Assembly: GCA_036495715.1 (NCBI GenBank) | Contig: DASXML010000013.1 | Span: 1-64,000, forward strand | DNA length: 64,000 bases | Source: Scandinavium sp036495715 | GTDB taxonomy: Bacteria > Pseudomonadota > Gammaproteobacteria > Enterobacterales > Enterobacteriaceae | Reading direction: 5' to 3' | Part shown: in pieces, positions 52,141-59,902 of the stretch | How the letters are laid out: each line of letters starts with the position of its first letter | Numbering within the stretch: the first letter of the stretch is position 1 | The notes under the pieces: generated by a model | Databases searched by the model: none | Told to the model about the DNA's origin: nothing | What the model saw: the letters and a program-made list of their open reading frames with translations, nothing else | Program-made: the position numbers and the translations under genes

Positions 52141-54387
52141 TTATCGGCCGCCGCGAATCAGACCACCCAGACCACGGCGCTCCATAAAGGCCGCAACCTG
52201 ATGACGCACCTCGGTGGCTAACTGTGCATCAAGGCTACGCTGAGCAAGATTTTGCGCCTCCTCAAGCTCAATATTTCGCAGAAGATACTTCACGCGTGCT
52301 ACCGAGCGCCCGTTCATCGACAAATGGCGGAAGCCAAGGCCAATCAGAATAGTGACGCACATTGGGTCACCCGCCATTTCACCGCAGACGCGCAGATCGA
52401 TGCCGAAGCGCTCCGCATCTTGCGCAATCATGGATAATGCGCGAAGCAACGCCGGGTGCAGGCTATCGTAAATACTTGCGACACGGGTATTGTTGCGATC
52501 GACTGCCAGTAAATACTGCGTCAGATCGTTCGTGCCAACAGAAATGAAATCGACCCGGCTGGTCAGGTGCGTCATCAGAAACACCATTGAAGGTACTTCC
52601 AGCATCACACCGATACGCGGTTTCGGGATCTCATAGCCGATCATCTCTTCCACTTCGCGTCCGGCACGTTCGATCAGGCGTTTTGCTTCGTCGACCTCAT
52701 CAATGCTAGTGACCATCGGCAGCAAAATGCTGAGATTACCGGTCGCGGCATTGGCACGCAGCATCGCGCGCACCTGGATCAGGAAGATCTCTGGCTGATC
52801 GAGCGTGATGCGGATCCCACGCCAGCCCAGGCAAGGATTCTCTTCACTGATGGGCATATACGGCAGTTGTTTATCCGCGCCGACGTCGAGCGTACGCAGC
52901 GTGACGGGCTTGTCGTTGAACATCTGCAACATGCCCTGATACTGCGAAACTTGTTCTTCTTCCGAGGGGAAACCGCTTTGCAACATGAACGGTATTTCTG
53001 TGCGATAGAGGCCAATGCCGTCGATGCGGCTGCCGAGCTTTTCTTCGTGCGCCGGGCTTAAACCTGCATTCAGCATGACTTTGACGCGCTCGCCACTTTT
53101 GAGTTGTGCCGGGCGCTCCACATCATCTTCGGCAATACGGCTAAGCTCGTTTTCTTCGGTGACCAGCCGCTGATATTCCTGCAACAGCACCGGTTCCGGG
53201 TCGACCAGAATTTCACCGCGATAACCGTCAACCACTAGCATCCGACCATGCAGTACCGCAGGTTGGATGTCCGCGCCCATCACAGTTGGAATGCCTAGCG
53301 CACGCACCATGATGGCCGCATGCGAGTTCGCTGCACCATCGCGCACGACGACGCCCGTCAGCCTGTCTTGTGGCACTTCTGCGAGCGTCGTTGCCGATAG
53401 TTCATCAGCCACCAACACAAAACGTTCCGGCCAGGTATTCGCACCCTGAACGGTATCATCGAGATGGAATAACAGACGCTGACCGAGGGCGCGTAGATCC
53501 CCGGCGCGCTCTTTAAGGTAGCCATCGCTCAGGGCCGCAAACTGATCGGCAAACTTCTCGATGATGGTTTTGACCGCCCACTCCGCCACCGAGCCTTTAT
53601 CCACTTCCGCAAACAGCTCTTTGCGCAGACGAGCGTCTGATAATAAGTGTGAATAGAGGTCAAAGATGGCGGCGGTTTCTTTTTGCGCACCGGCGGCAAA
53701 ACGCTTACTGTAGCGACGAAATTCACCTGCGGCGTCTTCCAGCGCCTGGGTCAGACGTTCGCGTTCAAGCGCGGAATCCAGCGTCGACGCTTCATAAACC
53801 TGCTCCATTAACGGCAGCGTGGCGTCCATCCAGCCTTGCGCAATGGCAACCCCAGAAGACGCCGGAAGCGCGCGAATACGCGTCTGGCGGTATTGCCCAA
53901 ACAGAGCCGTTAGCTGAGACTGAGAGAGAATTGCCGCCATTTGTGTGGCAAGTGTAACGAGGAAAGACTCTTCGCTTTCGTCAAACTGACGCAGCTCGCG
54001 TTGCTGTACCACCAACACGCCCAGTAGTTGACGGCGCTGGATAATGGGAACACCGAGGAAGGCGCGGTATTTTTCTTCTTTTACAGACGGGATGTATTTG
54101 AAGCTCGGATGCTTTTGCGCATCCGCGAGGTTAATGGGCTCCGCCAGGCGTCCCACCAGGCCAACGACACCTTCATCAAATGCGAGGGTGATAGTGCGTC
54201 CTCGCGGCTTTTTCAGCCCGCGAGTCGCCATCAGGTAATAGCAGCGTCGGTCGTGGTCAGCGAGGTAAACCGAACAAACTTCGGTTTCCATTGCCTGGCA
54301 AATGTCCGTTACCAGAATATCAAGCGCCTCGTTCACACGAGGGGCGCTTGCCACTTTCTCTACTATTTCTCGCAACCGGGTGAGCAT
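52141..54387 (-). CDS. ptsP: PEP-protein phosphotransferase PtsP (EI-Ntr)
   Basis: First enzyme of the nitrogen PTS: phosphorylates NPr from PEP and is inhibited by glutamine. It has 748 aa, with an N-terminal GAF domain (about 1-127, sensing glutamine/alpha-ketoglutarate), a NPr-binding helical domain, the phospho-His in GAANSHAAIMVRALG (about residue 356), and a C-terminal PEP-binding TIM barrel (SIDEVDEAKRLIERAG, VGTNDLTQYLLAVDRNN, VCGEMAGDP). It lies 12 bp after rppH in the same operon. Confidence 0.97.
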   Translation of the reverse strand: MLTRLREIVEKVASAPRVNEALDILVTDICQAMETEVCSVYLADHDRRCYYLMATRGLKKPRGRTITLAFDEGVVGLVGRLAEPINLADAQKHPSFKYIPSVKEEKYRAFLGVPIIQRRQLLGVLVVQQRELRQFDESEESFLVTLATQMAAILSQSQLTALFGQYRQTRIRALPASSGVAIAQGWMDATLPLMEQVYEASTLDSALERERLTQALEDAAGEFRRYSKRFAAGAQKETAAIFDLYSHLLSDARLRKELFAEVDKGSVAEWAVKTIIEKFADQFAALSDGYLKERAGDLRALGQRLLFHLDDTVQGANTWPERFVLVADELSATTLAEVPQDRLTGVVVRDGAANSHAAIMVRALGIPTVMGADIQPAVLHGRMLVVDGYRGEILVDPEPVLLQEYQRLVTEENELSRIAEDDVERPAQLKSGERVKVMLNAGLSPAHEEKLGSRIDGIGLYRTEIPFMLQSGFPSEEEQVSQYQGMLQMFNDKPVTLRTLDVGADKQLPYMPISEENPCLGWRGIRITLDQPEIFLIQVRAMLRANAATGNLSILLPMVTSIDEVDEAKRLIERAGREVEEMIGYEIPKPRIGVMLEVPSMVFLMTHLTSRVDFISVGTNDLTQYLLAVDRNNTRVASIYDSLHPALLRALSMIAQDAERFGIDLRVCGEMAGDPMCVTILIGLGFRHLSMNGRSVARVKYLLRNIELEEAQNLAQRSLDAQLATEVRHQVAAFMERRGLGGLIRGGR

Positions 54388-54399
54388 AATGTGCGTGGC

Positions 54400-54933
54400 T
54401 TAACCTCTTTTACGTCGATATGCAGGGGCTGTGTTCTGCGGCTTGGGCGTACTTTCCGTCAGCGCCAGCACAACAGCTGCAAATTCCTTCATCACCCGAC
54501 GGTAGACATCGCGTTTAAACGACACCACCTGACGCACCGGGTACCAGTAACTTACCCAGCGCCAACCATCGAACTCCGGTGTACTGCTGGTTTGCATGTT
54601 GATCTCGGCATCACTGCCAATTAACTGTAAGAGAAACCATTTTTGTTTCTGGCCGATACAAACCGGCTTTGTGTCCCAACGCACCAAACGTTTCGGCAAC
54701 TTGTAACGCAACCAATTACGGGTAGACGCCAGGATCCGCACATCTTTACGGCTTAATCCGACCTCTTCAAACAGCTCCCGATACATCGCCTGCTCAGCAG
54801 ATTCGCCTGGATTGATCCCTCCCTGAGGGAACTGCCAGGAATGCTGACCGTATCGCCTGGCCCACATGACTTGACCCTGACGATTGCAGATTACAATTCC
54901 AACATTTGGGCGGTAGCCATCGTCATCAATCAC
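54400..54933 (-). CDS. rppH: RNA pyrophosphohydrolase RppH
   Basis: Nudix hydrolase removing pyrophosphate from 5' ends of mRNA and so triggering RNase E decay. The chosen start is GTG 54933 (IDDDGYRPNVGIVICN follows), preceded by GAGGTAGTCCG and matching the E. coli start; product 177 aa. The open frame reaches 15 codons further to 54978, without family similarity. The Nudix box is complete: GGINPGESAEQAMYRELFEE followed by VGL. Confidence 0.96.
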   Translation of the reverse strand: MIDDDGYRPNVGIVICNRQGQVMWARRYGQHSWQFPQGGINPGESAEQAMYRELFEEVGLSRKDVRILASTRNWLRYKLPKRLVRWDTKPVCIGQKQKWFLLQLIGSDAEINMQTSSTPEFDGWRWVSYWYPVRQVVSFKRDVYRRVMKEFAAVVLALTESTPKPQNTAPAYRRKRG

Positions 54934-55103
54934 CGGACTACCTCTAAAAACAATTTTCAATGTGAATGATTGTTTCACACTCGCCGGAAACGGTAAACCA
55001 CTCTCTTACGGCGATAACACCGGATAACAATTGAATAACTCACAGCAATCATCGAAGTTATAAACAGAAGCCCCCTTTTCCGGGCCATTTTATTCACTTT
55101 TTC

Positions 55104-55552
55104 TGTGGATAGAGTTGTGAAGAAGTACGGAACTACCATGGGAAAACCTTGAATAGTCCGAAAAACATAATTTATCAACATTAAAATAAAATTATAATTT
55201 TCATTATCTTAGAATACTTATTTTTACTAAAACATGCCACAACGTGACGATCGTCACATGTGCGATCCTTTCACTGACGAAAGATCGAACAACGTCGTTT
55301 TTATCCACAGATTGTGCCACTAACTTAAACACTTTTTGTGTAAAAATTGGATTTTCGTCGCACGTCAAGCCTGTAAATGGAAACAGTAGTGGGGGTTTTA
55401 CCCAGTTATCCCACTTTTCTGTGGATAACAGGGGGTAAGATCCTGTTCATTGCCAGTGACCAGAATGGGAAAACCTTTTTTAGCGTGAAAAAAAGTCGCT
55501 CAAACTAATCAAAAAACACTATTAAATCATCGTATTGGCGTAGTTATCCAGA
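55104..55552. promoter_or_regulatory. Cluster of DnaA boxes in the rppH-mutH spacer
   Basis: Two perfect 9-mers TTATCCACA: plus strand 55301-55309 and minus strand 55428-55420. Near matches are CTATCCACA (minus, 55112-55104), TTATCCAGA (plus, 55544-55552) and TTATCCCAC (plus, 55406-55414). They lie in a 640-bp AT-rich non-coding stretch. I recall DnaA binding near mutH being reported in E. coli, but cannot check it. Possible roles are transcriptional control of mutH or rppH, or DnaA titration. Confidence 0.6.
55204..55431 (-). other. Possible ygdT-like small ORF without a normal start codon
   Basis: A 75-codon open stretch on the minus strand reading LLSTEKWDNWVKPPLL and then FPFTGLTCDENPIF. 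It resembles the small E. coli protein YgdT (about 48 aa, MLSTESWDN...) as I remember it. Here the first codon is CTG instead of ATG and no ribosome site is visible. The similarity overlaps two DnaA-box words, so DNA-level constraint may explain it. Probably not expressed. Confidence 0.3.
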
Positions 55553-55574
55553 AAGGGGTAAACTCTTTTTATAA

Positions 55575-55598
55575 CGGGGATAAACCCCGCTCATTTTT
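55575..55598 (+). terminator. Hairpin with T-run in the mutH leader
   Basis: CGGGG-ATAAA-CCCCG followed by CTCATTTTTT, ending 20 bp before the mutH start. The stem is only 5 bp. It could be a weak terminator or attenuator; a role is unproven. Confidence 0.35.
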
Positions 55599-55617
55599 TC
55601 ACCATAGGCGTTCATTT

Positions 55618-56304
55618 ATGTCCCTTCTCTCTCCGCTGTGTTCCCCCCCACAGTCTGAAGCCCACCTTCTAGCCCAGGCGCAGAAACTGGCGGGTTATAC
55701 ACTGGGTGAACTGGCGGCGATGGCAAACACCCCTATTCCCCCCGATTTAAAGCGAGATAAGGGCTGGACGGGCGTGCTGCTGGAGATTTGGTTGGGCGCA
55801 AGTGCAGGAAGCAAACCCGAGCAAGATTTCGCAGCACTCGGCGTCGAACTGAAAACCATTCCAATCGACCGCAACGGTCGCCCTTTGGAAACCACGTTTG
55901 TTTGCGTAGCCCCACTGACGGGCAACAGCGGTGTCACCTGGGAAACCAGCCACGTAAGGCATAAGCTCAAACGCGTGCTGTGGATCCCAGTAGAAGGTGA
56001 GCGCACGATCCCGTTAGCGGAACGCCATGTCGGCGCGCCGCTACTGTGGAGTCCGAACGAAGACGAAGAACGTCAGTTACGAATGGACTGGGAAGAGTTA
56101 ATGGATTTGATTGTGCTCGGCCAGGTTGAACGCATTACCGCGCGTCACGGTGAGGTGTTGCAATTACGCCCTAAAGCCGCCAACAGCAAAGCCCTGACCG
56201 AGGCTGTCGGCACGCACGGGGAACCCATTCTGACATTACCCCGCGGCTTCTATCTGAAAAAGAACTTCACCGCCGCCCTGCTGGCGCAGCATTTTTTACT
56301 CTGA
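55618..56304 (+). CDS. mutH: DNA mismatch repair endonuclease MutH
   Basis: Nicks the unmethylated strand at hemimethylated GATC during MutSL-dependent repair. It has 228 aa (E. coli 229). The PD-(D/E)xK active site is visible as EQDFAALGVELKTI (Asp, then Glu-x-Lys) after a GASAGSKPEQD loop. The DNA-contact block is TSHVRHKLKRVLWIPVEGER. The N-terminal 15 residues differ from E. coli, and the weak ribosome site before ATG 55618 leaves the start slightly uncertain. Confidence 0.96.
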   Translation: MSLLSPLCSPPQSEAHLLAQAQKLAGYTLGELAAMANTPIPPDLKRDKGWTGVLLEIWLGASAGSKPEQDFAALGVELKTIPIDRNGRPLETTFVCVAPLTGNSGVTWETSHVRHKLKRVLWIPVEGERTIPLAERHVGAPLLWSPNEDEERQLRMDWEELMDLIVLGQVERITARHGEVLQLRPKAANSKALTEAVGTHGEPILTLPRGFYLKKNFTAALLAQHFLL

Positions 56305-56373
56305 CAGGATTCGTTTGGGCTAAGACGTCGCAAGCGCTTATAATCCCGTTTTTCGTTTTTGGCAGGACTTACA

Positions 56374-57087
56374 ATGTTATTTGCATGGGTAACCGATCCT
56401 AACGCGTGGATGGCGCTTGGGACGTTAACGATCCTCGAGATCGTGCTGGGTATCGACAATATTATTTTTCTCTCTCTGGTGGTGGCAAAACTCCCAACGG
56501 CGCAGCGTAATCATGCGCGTCGCATAGGTCTGTTTGCGGCGATGGTGATGCGTCTGGCGTTGCTGGCCTCTATTGCCTGGGTGGTCAGACTGACCCATCC
56601 GCTGTTTACCCTGTTCGAACACGCCTACTCTGCGCGCGATTTGATTCTCTTATTTGGCGGCTTGTTCCTTATCTGGAAAGCAAGTAAAGAGATCCATGAA
56701 TCGATTGAGGGTGAAGAAGAAGGGCTAAAAACCAACGTTCACTCGTTTTTCGGCGCTATCGTGCAAATCATGCTGCTGGACATTATTTTCAGTCTCGATT
56801 CGGTTATTACCGCCGTAGGCCTGTCCGATCATCTGTTTATTATGATGGCCGCCGTGGTCATTGCCGTGGGAGTCATGATGTTTGCTGCCCGGCCTATTGG
56901 CGAATTCGTTGACCGACATCCCTCAGTCAAAATGCTGGCGCTCGCATTCCTGATCCTGGTCGGCTTTACGTTAATATTAGAAAGTTTTGGTATTCATGTA
57001 CCGAAGGGCTATATCTATTTCGCGATGTTTTTCTCCATTGCAGTGGAAACTCTCAATTTACTGCGAAACAAAAAAAATCCGCTTTAA
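56374..57087 (+). CDS. ygdQ: TerC-family inner-membrane protein YgdQ
   Basis: 237 aa starting MLFAWVTDPNAW at ATG 56374 (GGCAGGACTTAC upstream), the E. coli length; the frame extends five codons earlier. It has about seven transmembrane helices. TerC-family acidic motifs are LEIVLGIDNIIFLSLV in TM1 and LLDIIFSLDSVITAVGLSD, candidate metal-binding sites. Related proteins export Mn2+ or support metal loading; the specific role of YgdQ is unknown. Confidence 0.94.
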   Translation: MLFAWVTDPNAWMALGTLTILEIVLGIDNIIFLSLVVAKLPTAQRNHARRIGLFAAMVMRLALLASIAWVVRLTHPLFTLFEHAYSARDLILLFGGLFLIWKASKEIHESIEGEEEGLKTNVHSFFGAIVQIMLLDIIFSLDSVITAVGLSDHLFIMMAAVVIAVGVMMFAARPIGEFVDRHPSVKMLALAFLILVGFTLILESFGIHVPKGYIYFAMFFSIAVETLNLLRNKKNPL

Positions 57088-57214
57088 ATTCAACGGCAGC
57101 CCACAAAATGAGGGCTGCCCCGCAATCTTTTTAAGATTTTACTGCTTTTTACTTACTGCTGACCGGGTTATTACTAGAATGATATGAGTTGCGGTCATAT
57201 TAAGGGTGATAATG

Positions 57215-57433
57215 ATGACAAAATGGGCAGTTTTAATTTCCGCGGTAGGGTTGGCATTTGCTGTTTCCGGTTGCAGCACTGACTACGTGATGGCCACAAA
57301 AGATGGCCGTATGATCCTGACGGATGGCAAACCGGAAGTCGACGACGACACCGGCCTTATCAGTTACGAAGATCAGCAAGGCAACAGAATGCAGATTAAT
57401 CGTGACGACGTATCCCAAATCATTAAGCGCTAA
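57215..57433 (+). CDS. ygdR: DUF903 lipoprotein YgdR
   Basis: A 72-aa lipoprotein from ATG 57215 (MTKWAVLISAVGLAF); two alternative in-frame starts lie 3 and 9 bp upstream, and AAGGG sits at 57203-57207. Lipobox VSGC (Cys19). The mature part (YVMATKDGRMILTDGKPEVDDDTG) is clearly paralogous to YgdI at 29331. Function unknown. Confidence 0.93.
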   Translation: MTKWAVLISAVGLAFAVSGCSTDYVMATKDGRMILTDGKPEVDDDTGLISYEDQQGNRMQINRDDVSQIIKR

Positions 57434-57442
57434 AAGAAAACA

Positions 57443-57466
57443 GGTCAGCTCGTCTGGCCTTTTTTG
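57443..57466 (+). terminator. ygdR terminator
   Basis: GGTCAG-CTCGT-CTGGCC (6 bp with one G-U pair) followed by six T, 9 bp after the ygdR stop. Confidence 0.8.
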
Positions 57467-57592
57467 ATTTTTTACTTCCGCTTTTTCCTCGCATCTGCCA
57501 TGTTTATATTCCTTTGTCAGGACGCACTTCGCGCGCCTCCTGACGTTGTTGATATAACGTTGTCGATATAAAAGAAAGGAAGGAAGGCGGCT

Positions 57593-58633
57593 ATGCACTA
57601 TCACCGTATCCCCCACAGCTCACTGGAAATCAGTACTCTTGGGCTGGGCACTATGACGTTTGGTGAACAAAACAGCGAAGCCGACGCCCATACACAGCTC
57701 GATTACGCCGTTGCTCAGGGCATTAACCTGATTGACGTCGCTGAGATGTACCCTGTCCCCCCGCGCCCGGAAACCCAGGGTCTGACCGAAACCTACGTCG
57801 GCAACTGGCTGGCGAAACACGGCTGCCGTGAAAAACTGGTGCTGGCGTCTAAAGTCAGTGGCCCATCGCGCAATAATGACAGCGGTATTCGCCCGAATCA
57901 GGCGCTCGATCGCAAAAACATTCGTGACGCGCTACACAACAGCCTGACTCGCCTGCAAACCGATTACCTCGACCTGTATCAGGTTCACTGGCCGCAGCGC
58001 CCAACCAACTGCTTCGGCAAACTGGGCTATGAGTGGACCGAATCTCAACCGGTTATCACGCTGCTGGAAACCCTGGAAGCACTGACCGAGTTCCAGCGCG
58101 CAGGCAAAATCCGCTATATCGGCGTGTCGAACGAAACGGCGTTTGGCGTGATGCGTTATCTGCATCTTGCTGACAAACATGATTTGCCGCGCATCACCAC
58201 CATTCAAAACCCTTACAGCCTGCTTAATCGCAGCTACGAAGTGGGTTTGGCGGAAGTGAGTCAGTATGAAGGCGTGGAGTTGCTGGCCTATTCTTGCCTG
58301 GCGTTCGGTACGCTGACAGGCAAATATCTGAACGGGGCAAATCCGGCAGGCGCGCGTAATACGCTTTTCAGCCGCTTTACTCGTTACAGCGGCGAACAAT
58401 CACAGAAAGCGGTGGCGGCGTATGTCGATATCGCGAAACGCCACGGTCTTGATCCCGCTCAGATGGCATTAGCGTTTGTTCGCCGTCAGCCGTTCGTTGC
58501 CAGCACCCTGCTGGGCGCGACGACGATGGAGCAGTTGAAAACTAACGTGGAAAGTCTGCATCTGGAGTTGAGCGAAGACGTTCTGGCAGAAATTGAAGCG
58601 GTGCATCAGGTTTACACCTACCCGGCACCGTAA
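57593..58633 (+). CDS. tas: NADP(H)-dependent aldo-keto reductase Tas
   Basis: 346 aa, the E. coli length. AKR signature blocks are MHYHRIPHSSLEISTLGLGTMTFG, NLIDVAEMYPVPPRPETQG (Asp and Tyr of the tetrad), LVLASKVSG (Lys) and LYQVHWPQRP (His). The C-terminal coenzyme segment is ASTLLGATTMEQLKTNV. It complements tyrosine auxotrophy in E. coli (hence the name), but the physiological substrate is not known. Confidence 0.95.
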   Translation: MHYHRIPHSSLEISTLGLGTMTFGEQNSEADAHTQLDYAVAQGINLIDVAEMYPVPPRPETQGLTETYVGNWLAKHGCREKLVLASKVSGPSRNNDSGIRPNQALDRKNIRDALHNSLTRLQTDYLDLYQVHWPQRPTNCFGKLGYEWTESQPVITLLETLEALTEFQRAGKIRYIGVSNETAFGVMRYLHLADKHDLPRITTIQNPYSLLNRSYEVGLAEVSQYEGVELLAYSCLAFGTLTGKYLNGANPAGARNTLFSRFTRYSGEQSQKAVAAYVDIAKRHGLDPAQMALAFVRRQPFVASTLLGATTMEQLKTNVESLHLELSEDVLAEIEAVHQVYTYPAP

Positions 58634-58642
58634 GCGACCCAC

Positions 58643-58713
58643 TGCCCGGCGGCGCTGACAGGCCTACCCGACTTCGTAGTCCTGATAAACATCGCGCCAC
58701 CGGGCATTTTTTT
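58643..58713 (+). terminator. REP/BIME stem acting as tas terminator
   Basis: TGCCCGGCGGCGC (58643-58655) pairs with GCGCCACCGGGCA (58694-58706), a long REP-derived stem with a BIME-type interior (GACAGGCCTAC), followed by seven T. The T-run reaches into the lplT stop codon on the other strand. Confidence 0.72.
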
Positions 58714-59902
58714 ATCTTTTTCCCCACACCCACAGCGCAGCAATCGCCAGCCCAAACAGCGTGCCGAAACCAATCCCCACGCCCACGACCGGAATCCCGA
58801 CCATCACTGCCAGCGAATAAAGCCCAAGCATAACCAGCATTGCGCTGTTTTCGCCGAGGTTCTGTACCGCAATCGCGTTGCCTGCACCGACCGTCTGTTT
58901 CCCGCGATCCTGCAACAGCGCATTCAGCGGTACCACAAAGAAACCGCCGCATATGCCCAATAACAGCAGCAAGACGTAAGCCGGTAACAGCGCATGTTGT
59001 ATTGCGAAAATAACCACCGCAACGCCAATCAATACACCGGCTGGCATGCAACGGGCTACCGTTTCCAGCGTCACTAACTTCGCCGCCGCGCCTGCGCCCA
59101 CCACAATCCCGACAGCCACCATCGCATTCAAATACGTTGGCGTCGCGTTATCGGTAATGCCAAGCGCCACCGGCACCCACAGCACCAGCAAGAAACGCAG
59201 CGTAACACCCGCGCCCCAGAACAGGCTCGTGCCGACTAACGAGAAACGGGTCTCCCGATTGCGCCACAGCGTTTTGCACGCAAAGAAAAAACTGCCGGTC
59301 ATGGCATTAAAACGCCAGGACTGTCCGGTTCTTGCCGCAGGTAAACGGGTGATGAAGAGATTGGCGACGACTGCCCCGGCGTACACCAGCGCACATACGC
59401 TCAGCGCTGCCAGCACATGCCAATCGGCCAGAACACCGCCCGCCACGGAACCCAACAAAATAGCGGCGATAGTGGAGGACTCCATCAGGCCGTTGGCTTT
59501 CACCAGTTTGTCACCGGTGGTTAACTCGCCAAGAATGCCGTATTTTGCTGGCGAATAAGCCGCCGCCCCTACACCCACCAGCGTATAGCCAATGAATGGA
59601 TTCACGCCCAGACAAATAGACGCCGCGCCAATCAACTTCATGCTGTTGGCGACCATCATCACCCGACCTTTCGGGAAGCTGTCGGCAAACTGCCCGACAA
59701 ACGGCGCAAAAAGAATGTAAGCGCCCACAAACACCATCTGCAAAACCGGCTGACTCCAGTCCGGGTAGAACTGTTGTTTCATCAGCGCCAGAGTGGCAAA
59801 CAGCAGCGCGTTATCGCCAAACGCCGACAAAAACTGGGCGCAGAGCACCGCCATCATGCCTTTTGACCGCAGCGACGTGTTAGTGTGCACTGACTCACTC
59901 AT
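58712..59902 (-). CDS. lplT: Lysophospholipid transporter LplT
   Basis: MFS flippase moving lysophospholipids across the inner membrane to Aas. I chose ATG 59902 (MSESVHTNTSLRSKG), giving 396 aa (E. coli 397); it overlaps the end of aas by 8 bp. About 12 hydrophobic helices; typical segments are QFLSAFGDNALLFATLALM, GVGAAAYSPAKYGILGELT and GAGNAIAVQNLGENSAML. The open frame extends 14 codons into aas but is not family sequence. Confidence 0.96.
   Translation of the reverse strand: MSESVHTNTSLRSKGMMAVLCAQFLSAFGDNALLFATLALMKQQFYPDWSQPVLQMVFVGAYILFAPFVGQFADSFPKGRVMMVANSMKLIGAASICLGVNPFIGYTLVGVGAAAYSPAKYGILGELTTGDKLVKANGLMESSTIAAILLGSVAGGVLADWHVLAALSVCALVYAGAVVANLFITRLPAARTGQSWRFNAMTGSFFFACKTLWRNRETRFSLVGTSLFWGAGVTLRFLLVLWVPVALGITDNATPTYLNAMVAVGIVVGAGAAAKLVTLETVARCMPAGVLIGVAVVIFAIQHALLPAYVLLLLLGICGGFFVVPLNALLQDRGKQTVGAGNAIAVQNLGENSAMLVMLGLYSLAVMVGIPVVGVGIGFGTLFGLAIAALWVWGKR

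Noticed and set aside
55588..55617. Alternative upstream start for MutH
   Set aside because: No in-frame start with a ribosome site is present before ATG 55618.
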